DNA from: Impatiens glandulifera
Taxonomy: Eukaryota; Streptophyta; Magnoliopsida; Ericales; Balsaminaceae
Assembly: GCF_907164915.1 (NCBI RefSeq)
Contig: NC_061868.1
Coordinates: forward strand, 42,609,774 to 42,673,773
Length of the DNA: 64,000 nt
Reading direction: 5' to 3'
Below, piece after piece: positions 1 to 10,404 of this stretch (position 1 is the first letter of the stretch; every line of letters starts with the position of its first letter). The position numbers and the translations under genes are program-made. A model generated the notes under the pieces. The model was not told where the DNA came from and did no database searches. It was given only the letters and a program-made list of their open reading frames with translations.

Positions 1-739
1 TCAGTTATGATAATGTATAAAATTGTTCAATAGAAGAAAAGTTTTTAGTAGATACTATAATAATTTACATTGAACGAAAACTCTTAAACATATTGATTTA
101 AATTTTATATATTAATTTTATTATAAAAAGAATAAAAGTTACAATGTAATAATATGTAAAAGTATTAAATGTATAAATGTTTTTTGTGTTCCACAATTTT
201 AATAACACGAGATATAATTTTAAATATATAAATTTGCTATTTATAAAATCGGGTATTCCCATTATTCATTATATTTCATATATTTATTTGTTTTAATAGG
301 AGTATTCGTGGATATTTTTGATTAATATACTCACTTGTTACCGGTATAATTAAACTGGAAAACAAAAAATTCTTAATTCGTCCTTGCTCCCATGTACCAT
401 TATATGTTCTATTTGAAAAGGATGATTTATCAAATATTAAAAAACACAAATAAAAGATTTTAAACTACATTGTCTTAATGGATTTTTTCAAATGAAACAT
501 GCAATGACACATGGAGGAACAGAAGATCACTCCAAGTTGGACTTGTATAATAAAGAGTGCATAAATTTTCCGAGAATTAGAATTTTATAGTTTACAAACA
601 AAATAAATTGTAGTTCAATTTCAATTCTAATTCAAACATAAACCTAGTTTAAAGTCCTCTTTAAACCTGTTAGTATATAATATAATAATACAATATACTA
701 TATTATTATATTATCTACACTAACAAAACCTAAATTATA
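1..739. other. AT-rich intergenic sequence
   Basis: No coding region, RNA gene or transposon terminus could be recognised. The only structure seen is a short direct duplication around 702-758, where a segment with 'actaacaaaacctaa' occurs twice. Confidence 0.4.
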
Positions 740-1270
740 TACACTAACAAAACCTAAGAAAACCTTTTAGCTACGATAATTTAGAACCATTAGTTAAAGA
801 CATTATTACTTAACCACAATCTTTAAATGATCGTTGTTGATTTTTTTAAAATATCTATTTAATTAAATTAAAAAAATTATTTAAGTACAACGCCAAAAAC
901 ATAACATGAGAATAAATATTAATTATAGAGAAATACTTAATTGACTCGAAGGTCTTCATGTAGACCAATAAGGTCTCCACACGAAATTACAGATTTTTTG
1001 GATCTAATCTCCGACATCGACATAATAATATAATTGTGAATAATCTGTAACGACCTACTTTAGTTGTTAAATATTCTTCAATTTTTTTCAACTAAATAGT
1101 CCACCAGAAAATTATATGATCAGAGGTCATCTTCTAAGTCTTATTTTTTCAACCAATGATATTTTGAAGAAGAGAAATTTTAAAGAGAAATAATGGACAT
1201 ATTGTCCTATGCATAAATTCTTGGGATCTCATAATAAGAAAGATGCGCAATCCTGGTAAAATTGTTACTT
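740..1270 (+). repeat. diverged direct repeat, left copy (partner at 4955-5245)
   Basis: Blocks such as 'aagaaaaccttttagctac' and 'aatttagaacca', and the later stretch around 1150-1265 ('tgatattttgaag', 'tatgcataa', 'aaagatgcg'), recur in the same order and orientation at 4955-5245, on the other side of the XPT gene. The copies differ by substitutions and a roughly 250-bp length difference. This is an old dispersed or duplicated repeat of unknown class. Confidence 0.5.
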
Positions 1271-1434
1271 TTATCAAAAGAAAGTGTGGAAAATAGTGAA
1301 GTATGGGTAAAGTGGAGTGCGGATAAAGCTAAATAAATTATGTAATTATAATAAATAAATAATGATGAAGGTATGAAAGGTCACATAAATACTTAGCAAA
1401 CAAATAAATATATATTAATATAGTTGGTATCAGA

Positions 1435-1610
1435 TATCGAGTTTGAGTTTCGCACCCTCCTCATCCCGGACCTTGTACCCAATCAGATACCTTCTTCCCT
1501 CCCCATACTCGACCCGAACCCGATTTAAAATACCCGAACCTGACCATCGAGTACCCGCGAATATCGAGCATACAAGTACCCATTGTCATCTTTAGAAATG
1601 ACCGTACCTC
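1435..1610. repeat. remnant of a dispersed element rich in 'cccgaacccga/tacccg'
   Basis: This short GC-richer island contains runs such as 'ctcgacccgaacccga', 'gagtacccgcga' and 'gtacccattgtcatc'. Such pentamer-rich ends occur in many plant non-autonomous DNA elements. No matching second terminus or target duplication was found, so this is a fragment at best. Confidence 0.25.
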
Positions 1611-1689
1611 AAATGGGGATCATTGTCATTACAAAATAACCAATATTTTGTTAGTTAATATGTTTAGTCATTTCTTATTTAGCCTCTTA

Positions 1690-2170
1690 ATAAAACTAAC
1701 ATGTAGCCCGTGCATTTCCACGAGTAATGATATAAAAATTATAGTTAAAATGTGATAACATTTTTAATTTACTGACATATATATCCAAATTAACCACAGC
1801 TCTCGACCCGGTAATCCGGACACTTTAAAAATTAAGTATTATATATATATATATAAATATATAAATAAAAGTTAGTTAAAGGATGTTAAAGTTGAAACAT
1901 CCCGCATTCATTTTGGTGTTTTTAAAATATAAAGTTTTATTAGCCTAGTTAGTTAAAATGTTGTATTTGTTTTTATTAAGTTAAAAGTTCGAAACATACT
2001 TATAACATTTTAAATTTTATTTTTAACCGTTTTAAGTTTATGGACGGGTCAACCATAATTCGACTCAAATATCCATTTATTCTCATATATATATATCCAA
2101 ATTATAACTACAGCTCTCGACAGAAATTTCAGACACTTTTAAAATTAAGCATCATTATATATATATATAT
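1690..2170 (+). repeat. SINE-like dispersed repeat, two adjacent partial copies
   Basis: Both units end in 'ccaaattaaccacagctctcgacc'-like sequence followed by 'aaaattaagcatcatt' and a TA run. The second unit contains 'tagcctagttagttaaa' (like a Pol III A box) and, about 40 bp later, 'aagttcgaaaca' (like a B box). Related copies occur at 28975-29430 and 30220-30500, and degenerate ones at 52330-53000. A tRNA-derived SINE origin is inferred from the box spacing; the exact family is unknown. Confidence 0.45.
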
Positions 2171-2171
2171 C

Positions 2172-2253
<82 letters not shown>

Positions 2254-2273
2254 GAAATATATATATATATATA
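2155..2273. repeat. (TA)n microsatellite
   Basis: This is a nearly pure TA tract with a few interruptions, adjoining the SINE-like repeat. It produces spurious Tyr-Ile open frames. Confidence 0.9.
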
Positions 2274-2385
2274 ATAGAAATATCATTTATTTATGTATAC
2301 TCCCTTTGTATTATCGACCAATACAATCCTAAATTATAAACTTAATTTCATATTATTTTAAATAATTAAATATTACTTATAATTC

Positions 2386-3620
2386 TTAGCTGCTCTTCTC
2401 ACCTCCATCTTTCTTGGCACCTTCTTCTTGGCTGTGCCTGAGAATACAAGAAAGTACCAAAATAGCAATGGCAGATCCAATTGCATTAAGCGGTCGGACT
2501 GGATTTCTGAATACCAGCACTGTGGCGAGGATCACCACAACCCTCTTCATTGTATTGCTAACAGAGAATGTCAAGGGACTAATATCATCAAGGGCCTGAT
2601 AAGATGACTGATTGTAGAGATGATAGAAGATTCCAGACAGAAGAACCCATATGTAAAGGTTGAAGCTTGGCCAATACTTGTAATAGCTTTGTGATACCCA
2701 CCAACCCATCGTGACCCTTCAACGAAAACAGCAACTGGGAATAGATAAAACAGTGAGATTATGCTGATCCATCCATACATATTCAATCCACTAACTTGTT
2801 TGAAGCTCTGCAAACTCTTTTTGGAGTAAATGTTACGGAGAACGAAACCCACGTTGCTGATCAGGGCTCCCCATAGTCCTTGGTAGTTGAAGGAGATTTC
2901 TGTGATGGCAGCTAAGAAAACACCAAGAACAATGGGGAGAATGGAGAGCCATACCTTTAAAGGGTATGTCTGACCGAGAAAAGAGGAGAAGATAACAGAG
3001 AAGACAGGTTCTGAGGATTTGACTACATGGGTGAAGGAAACAGCTACCTTAGAGTAGGAAATGCAAGCCGAAATGTGTCCAATTGTGTGGAAAAGGGCAG
3101 GACCGAGGAGAGCGAAGATGAATTGTTTGGAGATTTTTGGGGCAGGCTGGAGTTTGAAGGACCAGAGGAAGAACATCCAAACGGAACCCACGAAGAGATG
3201 AAATGAAGCGAGGAGCCATGGATAAGGGAAGATGTTGAGAGCCTTTTTGTTGTAGATGTTATAGACGATGTTTTGGAAGTACCAGAGGCCGAAGATGACG
3301 GCGAGTTGTTGGGTTTTATTGGGTTTTTTCTCCGATTCAGTTTCCCCATCAGGATTGGCGTCTTGCGGGACTCCTTTCGCGGCGGCTCTGGCGATTTGCG
3401 GCGGCGATTTGAGAGATGATCCAATTGGGTATGTCAAGAATCGATTGAAATCTGAGATCGAACAAGAGATCTGAGATTTTTTGATGCCCTCGAGAGGAAG
3501 ATAGTGGCGGCGGAGGGTTTTGTGATTAGGATTGAAAATGGAGGAACTAATCGGACATTTATGCTTGGATTTCGAGAAAGCGACACCTGATGTGGGGGAG
3601 AGGAGGTTTAAAGAGAGCAT
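2386..3620 (-). CDS. XPT: plastid xylulose 5-phosphate/phosphate translocator (XPT), frameshifted near the 3' end
   Basis: This encodes a plastid inner-envelope antiporter that exchanges pentose and triose phosphates for phosphate, linking the cytosolic and plastid pentose-phosphate pathways. The start at 3620 gives MLSLNLLSP and a Ser-rich transit peptide of about 75 residues, then a charged linker. The drug/metabolite-transporter core begins near residue 105 with LAVIFGLWYFQNIVYNIYNK. Hallmarks LLASFHLFVGSVWM, GHISACISYSKVAVSFTHVV and ISNVGFVLRNIYSKKSLQS match XPT better than the glucose-6-phosphate, PEP or triose-phosphate carriers. There is no intron, as is usual for XPT. Summed over the frames the length is about 410 residues, normal for the family. 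As written, the frame breaks near 2648: the first 324 residues lie upstream, and GIFYHLYNQSSYQALDDISP continues in another frame. A second break lies near 2460 and a possible third near 2437; each fits one missing base. Unrepaired, the protein ends at residue 349 with unrelated residues and lacks the last helices. It is either a recent pseudogene or an intact gene with assembly errors. Confidence 0.85.
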
Positions 3621-3736
3621 TTTGACTGTGTGTGAGATAGATAGAGAGAAAAAGAGAGTATGTAAAGAGTAACAAAGAGGAAGACAATTTCGTTATTCAT
3701 TCTCTTGAGAGTTTGAGGATGAAAATGGAGAGAATA

Positions 3737-3743
3737 TTATATA
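3737..3743 (-). promoter_or_regulatory. possible TATA box of XPT
   Basis: TATATAA reads on the minus strand 117 bp upstream of the XPT start codon, followed by a purine-rich presumed 5' leader (GAGA-type repeats at 3621-3660). Spacing is plausible, but TA-rich matches are frequent here. Confidence 0.35.
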
Positions 3744-3779
3744 AATTTCTATTGTTATTTTTTAACTTATTTTTATATA

Positions 3780-4935
3780 GTTAAGATAAAGTTAAATATT
3801 TTAAAATCAATTTGGTCTAGATATTTGAAATGTTATTTTTTTTTAATAATTTTTTTATAAAAATGATTTGCAATGAAGCCGAATTGTATTTGGACATTGA
3901 TAATTAAATGTAAGTATGATAATGATTGATTTAATTAGTTCACCAAAATGTCTAATTATCCAGGAGAGTGTATCATTTATAGGTGAATTTATTTTATGTG
4001 AAAAAGTTTTCGTGAGCAGTCTAGATTCATTGTGAGGATGATTATTCGATTAGATTTTGGAATGACATTTGGCGTATCCCGAGTTTGTTTTCATTGCTAT
4101 ATGTAGAAATATCACAGTTAATGACATGTTTGATCATTGGTCTAGTGTTTTCACTAGCCGAATTAGATATAGAAATAGATTAAACATTATGGAGAATTCG
4201 TCCCATAATATAGCTTACTTTTGGTAGGACGCAAACACGTGTCATTATCTGAACAAAACATTATACGTTGTCAAAATATTGATAGTTTCATGTGAGGCAT
4301 TTCTATAAGTTATTCGCTAAGATAATTCTATAAAATTTTTGTTGGGAAAACTTTAGGAATCAAAAATTTCATCTAAGATATCGTTCTTTGGATGAAGCGT
4401 TATTCATGGTGGAATTCTAACGGATAATATGTGCATGAAAATATATTGTATTATGGCTAGTCGTATGTGTCTCAAAGAGATTGAATTGTCAACTCACTTA
4501 TTTTTGCATTGTCGATGTGTGACTAGTATTTGAAATCTTTTATGAAGTATTACTGGGATTCATTGGGTGATGCTCGAGTCTTTAGGAAGTTGATGAGAAA
4601 TTTGGATTAATGCGGCTGAAAGGACGAACCTACATATTTGGGTTACCATCCTAATTATTTTTTGGTGGATTATTTTGTTGGAGAGAAATCGTTGAACTTT
4701 TAATGACCGTAGTCGTCCGATGCGTATCATTCATAATACTATTATTATGACGCTTTATGATATTTGTTAAGGAAAATAAGTAGAATTTGTCGGAAAGTTA
4801 ATCATTTTTCTCGAGAATTTACGAGCTTAATAATTTATTGAGTACCATTTTTTCATTTTTTTCTTTTCATGTCATACTTTGTTATATACTTTGTTATTGT
4901 ACTTAAATAATTGTTTATTTTTATTTTTAATATAT
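3780..4935 (+). mobile_element. L1-type LINE remnant, 3' part of ORF2
   Basis: Broken plus-strand frames resemble the C-terminal zinc-binding region of plant L1 reverse transcriptases: a Cys-Cys-Met-Cys...His-Leu-Phe-Leu-His-Cys pattern around 4450-4520, then a Trp-Lys-Glu-Arg-Asn-Arg-like stretch near 4680. The same sequence recurs at 48284-49380, colinear at nucleotide level (for example 'tcaccaaaatgtctaattat' in both). Many stops and frameshifts make it inactive. No poly-A tail or target duplication is clear. Confidence 0.6.
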
Positions 4936-4954
4936 ATGGACCTTTTAAAAAATA

Positions 4955-5245
4955 CAAGACATTACTTAACCACAAATTTAAATACAATAATTTAGAACCA
5001 TAGTTAGACCTAAGAAAACCTTTTAGCTACAATAATTTAGAACCATAATTAAAGAAATTACTTGACCACAAATTTTAAATTATCTTTGTTGATCTTCTAC
5101 CATGATATTCTGAAAAAAAAAGTTTTAAAGAAAAGTAATGGGCATATTATAATATGCATAATTTATGTTTAAACGGGGATAATGACGATATGATGTCATA
5201 AATAGAAAGATGCGATAAAATTGATATTTTTACTTTATAAATGTC
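4955..5245 (+). repeat. diverged direct repeat, right copy (partner at 740-1270)
   Basis: It contains 'cctaagaaaaccttttagctac', then 'accataattaaagaaatta', and ends with 'catgatattctgaaa' and 'gaaagatgcgataaaattg', in the same order as the left copy. XPT and the LINE remnant lie between the copies. Confidence 0.5.
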
Positions 5246-5970
5246 CTTTGTTTTCTAGGTTTTTGGATCTTCGGTATTTGGATAAATAAAATTATTTTAA
5301 AATAATCTTTATTGAAAAATTAGTCATTTAGGATAAAAAGATAATATAACAAAATTTTGTTTAAGAATATTTGTTGAAATTTCTTTAAGATGGTAATACA
5401 TAAACAAATATAAGATAATTTGTGAATTTTCAAATCATATTTTTTCCCCTAATTTTTTATTCAATTTAATATGTACTTATTGTATTTTAGGTACTCTAAA
5501 ACATTATTTACAACTATATTTCAATTAAGTTGGTTATATTTATAAAAAAAAGTTGGTTCCTTTTGATATGTAACATTTTGTAGTTAAAGTATCCACTTGT
5601 CTAATTGGTATCTTACCCCCTTAGATTTGTCTGATTTTTAATTTGTTAAAATCACATATATATGAATTTTGTAATTTGTCATGTAAATCGTAACATATAA
5701 AATAACTTTAAAGCATTAATTATTGAATACATGGAGGTTGAGATTATGTACATTGAAGTTTTGATTATTCTTTTTTTAAACTTAGTATTAGCTAGATTTT
5801 TCAAACAAAAATTTATTTAGATTATAAATATTTAATGTTTGATATATTGAAAACAATGCTAAAATTATTTTATAAAATTTAAATTTAAATGATTAAACAT
5901 TAAATATATCCGTGCAGTGTAAATAACTAAATTTAATGGTAAAAACTAATAAAAAAAAATCATTATAATG
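5246..5970. other. AT-rich intergenic sequence
   Basis: No gene, RNA or element terminus was recognised in this stretch. Confidence 0.4.
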
Positions 5971-5974
5971 GTAC

Positions 5975-6115
5975 TGACTACCGGCGCATAACTATGCGTT
6001 GGTAAAACAATTTCTGGCACAAATCTTGCGGCGCTAATCATGCGCCGGTATATTAGCGGCGTATATAAGCGCCGTTAATGAATTACGTCGGCAACAACTA
6101 GTTTTGTTTTTGTGA
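5975..6115. mobile_element. possible terminal fragment of a CACTA element
   Basis: It holds several copies of GCGCCG/CGGCGC motifs ('taccggcgcataac', 'catgcgccggtat', 'gcggcgtatataagcgccg') and ends with 'agttttgtttttgtgacc', a degenerate version of a CACTA terminus. The density of short GC-rich subterminal repeats resembles the ends of the complete CACTA element at 9094-12803. No partner end was found. Confidence 0.35.
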
Positions 6116-6328
6116 CCTGGTCAATTTTCTATGTTGTTTAAACCCATTTCCTTGGACAAGTTAAAAGTACTGCCTAATCACATTTATATTTTCTTTATTG
6201 TAGTCAACAAAAAAAAAAAAAAAAGGATATTAAGGATATAATGGTTAAACATTTTACATGAAAAACTTAAAGAATTTGAATTCAAACGTTGAACTAATTA
6301 AAATATGCATGTAGAAGACATTATTATT

Positions 6329-7861
6329 TTATTTTTTTCTCAGGCAAATGATAAAATTGATGATTTTTGTTTTCTTTGTTTCAAGATGATTAGCTACGCG
6401 TTCTGCGTATCTCTTGAATACATTATTCAAGAAAAACTCTCCAAAATGGCATACCAAAATAGACTCGGTAGCTGATCTAACGCATTTTGCTACATTTATT
6501 CCACTCTGTGTGTTGTCGAGCTTGTTGATGGAATCATCCTCTTCATTGTCGTAATCCCAATTACATTTGAAAATCTCAAACTTTTCAAGAACAAAAGACT
6601 TCTCTTCAATAATAATTTCCTTCACCTCGTCTTTATATGGAGTATATATAGGTATATTGAATGAATCAACTTCTTCTTGTTTAATGAACCCCTTTAACAA
6701 TGAATAATACAAAATGAATTACAATTAAACAATTATTTGATAATACAATATAAAAAAAGTATGAAAAAAGATTGTAATTTAAAATAAAAAACAAACCTGA
6801 GAAGCCAAGTGATTGGGCTAATAGTTCCCAAAGACAACAACAATCGTTACTTGACGGGTCTGGAATGCTCCTTCCCATGAATGTAAGGATCATTCTACCC
6901 GTCGGCAATATTTCATGCGATCTCTTGTTAAGAAAAGAGAAAAAATCCTTGTAAAATTGATTTTTGTAAGCTTTATACACATTAGGAGCACATTCTTTTG
7001 TCATGTAGATATGCCCTTTGTTGTCTAGATTTTGAGGGACCTAATATCAATAATAAGCAACAAATTAAGACATTTTCTTAATAACAATCTCTTTAAATAT
7101 TGAAATAAAAACTAAGTTTGTAAAAAATAAACCTGAGAAAGCCAATGCAGACTATTAGAGGAGTGTACAAAGTGTAAACTTTTATTCGGGAATAACCTTC
7201 CATAGAAAGATCCTGGCACTCCATAGACGAAATACCTTTGACCGAATTCATATCCATGTTTCTCATTTAACTGCTGGTATAATAATGGTAGTGCGGTAAA
7301 GATATTGTTAAAGTCATTGTTGTGCAGGTCGTTCAACATGATCAATATCTCGGGAGATTCCATATTGTTTTGTTTGCACAACTCGTGGACGATGTCAATC
7401 ATTTCTGATACGAACAAAAGAGTGTTGGGTCCTGAAGCACATCCAAGGTCCGCAACCTTAAAACAATCTAACTTCTCAAACGTTGTCAAGTGATTGAGAA
7501 ACATGTCTTTAACTATTTCCTTAATAGTGGGCAGCACATTAATCATCACTTTCATCTAGAGAGGCAGAGATGACAATATAACAATCATGTAAAAAATAGA
7601 GTAAAGTTTAAATATACATCATGATCATATATATAGTTTATCATCTCATAACTCATGTGATAAAGCCCAAAAACTCATATTTTCAAAGTCATAGATTCGA
7701 GTCAAAGAGATCACTTTGATTAAAATAGAAATGTTTTACATCATCAAAATGCATTATACTATAAACAATGAACATTCAAGAGAGACCTGAAGACTTGAAT
7801 TCTGGGCATAACTGTTCTCTCCTTCACCTTGATTCATATGAAGGATGGTTTGGTTTGCCAT
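6329..7861 (-). CDS. SABATH carboxyl methyltransferase copy 1, with an 8-bp deletion in exon 3
   Basis: This family transfers a methyl group from S-adenosylmethionine to the carboxyl group of small acids such as salicylate, benzoate or jasmonate. The four exons, chosen by GT-AG borders and family alignment, are 7787-7861, 7133-7555, 6797-7040 and 6329-6691. Exon 1 encodes 25 residues with ILHMNQGEGENSYAQNSS, the SAM/substrate-binding N-terminus. Exon 2 (141 residues) carries the SAM motif VADLGCASGPNT, LNDLHNNDFN and SNSLHWLSQ. Exon 3 starts VPQNLDNKGHIYM. Exon 4 ends NFIICLRKK. Compared with the copy at 49980-51454, exon 3 is 244 rather than 252 nt: 8 bp are missing just before its donor, after LLAQSL. 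The normal splice then reads into a stop 3 codons into exon 4, removing about 120 C-terminal residues. Exon 4 itself is open, so the lesion is recent or is an assembly error. Without it the protein would be about 370 residues, the usual length. Confidence 0.8.
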
Positions 7862-8143
7862 ATCATATGTTTCTTCTATTCCCTTTAATTCTCTTGTCTC
7901 CACAACTAAGCTTAATTTGATGTACCAAAATAATTATGTTTATACATGTTATGTTGACACCATGCAACACTGTTTGACTATTAGGTACTATACTATAATG
8001 TACCAAATAGTCAAACAAGACTACATATATACAACATGATGCATAAAACTATATATATTATATTTTAATGGAGTAAGGTGATAATATTTGTATTTTAGTT
8101 TTTATGATATTATAAATATATACTTTAATTGTAATATATGTAC

Positions 8144-8430
8144 CAGCGCCGGTCCTGGGTAAGCCCGGCAAGCCCTAGGTCAGGACAGTCCACTTTGTTA
8201 AAAATATTAATGTATTTATTAAAATTTATTGTAATTTTAAATGTAAAATAGCATAGCTTAGTGGTTCAACATACAAATTTAAATTTTATATGGTTATGAG
8301 TTCAAACCTCACCAAGAACATTTTTTTTATCAATTTTTTAAACTTGACTAAGGTTAACAAAAAAATATATCGATTTTTTTTTTCTACCGGGGTGGGGGCT
8401 GGGGCAGCCCAAACCTCGGGGCCGACTCTG
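8144..8430. mobile_element. hAT-like MITE with imperfect GC-rich inverted ends
   Basis: The left end 'cagcgccggtcctgggtaag' and the reverse complement of the right end 'cagagtcggccccgagg' are imperfect inverted repeats of the CAGNGCCGG type common in plant hAT elements. The flanking 8-mers 'atatgtac' (8136-8143) and 'ataattac' (8431-8438) match at 6 of 8 positions, consistent with an old 8-bp TSD. The interior (8245-8320) contains 'tagcttagtggttcaac' and 'gagttcaaacctcac', which look like Pol III A and B boxes. Confidence 0.6.
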
Positions 8431-8438
8431 ATAATTAC

Positions 8439-9093
8439 TTGCTTATCAACACACAACTCCTATTGAAAATTTTGGATAATTTTTTCCAACATTTTATAAT
8501 ACTTTGGTATGACCAAACAAGTCACCATGGGTGATGTAGATAGATCTACATCTACCACACTTGATTCACGTGATTAGATAGATGTATTGAGCTGAATTAA
8601 TTTACTATTGTTTAAGAAGAAAAGATTCGAGCTTGTTTAATTGAATTTTTTTTTGTTTCTTTTTCAAATAATGGGTTGTTTTTATTTTAAATTAAACAAA
8701 CTGAAATGGAAAAAACAACTTATTTTTGATGAAAAAGTTAATTAGGTAGAGTTGTTTGCCTTAAATAATTAAAATATCTTTGATATTTAATATTTTCATA
8801 ATTTTTTTGAATAATATATTATTATGAGTCAATTAAGTTTAATTTTTAAATATTTGAATCTAATAAAATAAAATATATATATTCTTACAGAAAGAGTACT
8901 AAAATTATTTTGATTATTTATTCAAATAATCTATATCTTTTTATCCAACAAAATTTTTAAAAAAATACCCAGATTGTTATCTTCATACCACTCTCCATGT
9001 ATAGAAAGAAGGGAAATTTTTAGATACAGAAAAGGTTATTTAGTAGCTTAAATTCAAAGCCCACACAGTGTTACAATGAAGATAAATTAATAG
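8439..9093. other. AT-rich intergenic sequence
   Basis: No gene or element was recognised. The last three bases (9091-9093, tag) are the left target duplication of the CACTA element that follows. Confidence 0.4.
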
Positions 9094-9954
9094 CACTACA
9101 ACAAAACATATTTACGGCGACCCTTATATGCCAACGCATATTAAGCGTCGCTAAAAATCCAAAGAAACAAAACTTTTGCCAACCCTTATTCATACAACAA
9201 CCTTTATTAAATTTTTTATATAAATACTTGTTGATATCTTCGTCTTTGACTATTCTAAATTTTAATATTTTTATTTTTTATTTTTTTAACTTTATAAATA
9301 TTTTATTTCACTATTTTAATTAAATTTGATTTATAAATTTTTTAACAATAAATTTAATTATTAAATTTTTATAACATAATTATTAAATTTCATTATTAGT
9401 ATTTTTATTAATCTCTGTCCTTTAATTAATTATTATTTAAATTTAATTAATTTAAAAGTAAAAAATAATATAAATCAAATATTATATTAAATTTAAGACC
9501 TATATATTTTTATAATTAGAAACCCATTATCTAATTTGTTTTCTCTCTCACAACCTAATCACACTCCACATTCCACACTCTATTGCTAAGACGCGTTCTT
9601 GTCTACAAACGCTAAACAAAGGTCTTCACAGAGAAAGAAAGAGTGAGAGAAGAAATCATAATCATAGAGGACAGAGATAGAGATGAGCTTCCTGTTGTTT
9701 TTCTCGTCGATCGCTCTACAATTTCTTTCTGGTTCGTTACCTTTCTCAGATCCCCAATCATTGGAACTCAACAACTCATGCGGAATTGAATTGTACTCTT
9801 TTTTTTCTTTCTTTTCCCTATAATTATAGTATTGTTATGTTCTTCGTTGATCTTCTTATCTAATTTTAGGTTTACATTGTTCAATTTTGTTGTTCCGCTT
9901 TGATGATCTGTTTTTATAAGCTTCTTTATTGCTAATTTTGCAATTCTATGATAT

Positions 9955-9956
<2 letters not shown>

Positions 9957-9990
<34 letters not shown>
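9957..9990. repeat. (TA)n microsatellite
   Basis: Pure TA tract inside the CACTA element, upstream of the kinase-like segment, in what may have been an intron. Confidence 0.9.
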
Positions 9991-9996
<6 letters not shown>

Positions 9997-10404
9997 GGTA
10001 ATTAAATTTGAATGAATGAAGATGAGTTGCAATGTTTTTTCTTGGCTCTTAACTTAAGGTATTATAGGGTTTGAAATTTGACCAATATTCCCATTGTCCT
10101 TGTTTTGTTTATCTTTTATAGATCACTTGTTCTCTCTTTAGTCTATCTGCTAATTCCTTCAATCTTGAGGTACGCTCTTTAATGTTTCAAGATTTGGAAA
10201 GCAGGAGAACGAAGAACAGAGGGAACGGTTATGCTGGATCTTCGGTCGTTTTTCGTTTCAGCCGCTCAACAACAATCCTATGTTTGGTCCTTCTTCTTCA
10301 ACGTAATCCTTCTTTTCTCTTACCAATCTGATTTATTTACTATCCCCAATTTGATTGATTGTCTTTCTAATGGCTTTGTGAATCGTCGTTGGTTGTCTTC
10401 ATTA

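Noticed and set aside
2040..2339. 99-codon plus-strand open frame rich in Tyr and Ile
   Set aside because: It is produced by the (TA)n microsatellite and SINE-like repeat; no protein similarity is expected.
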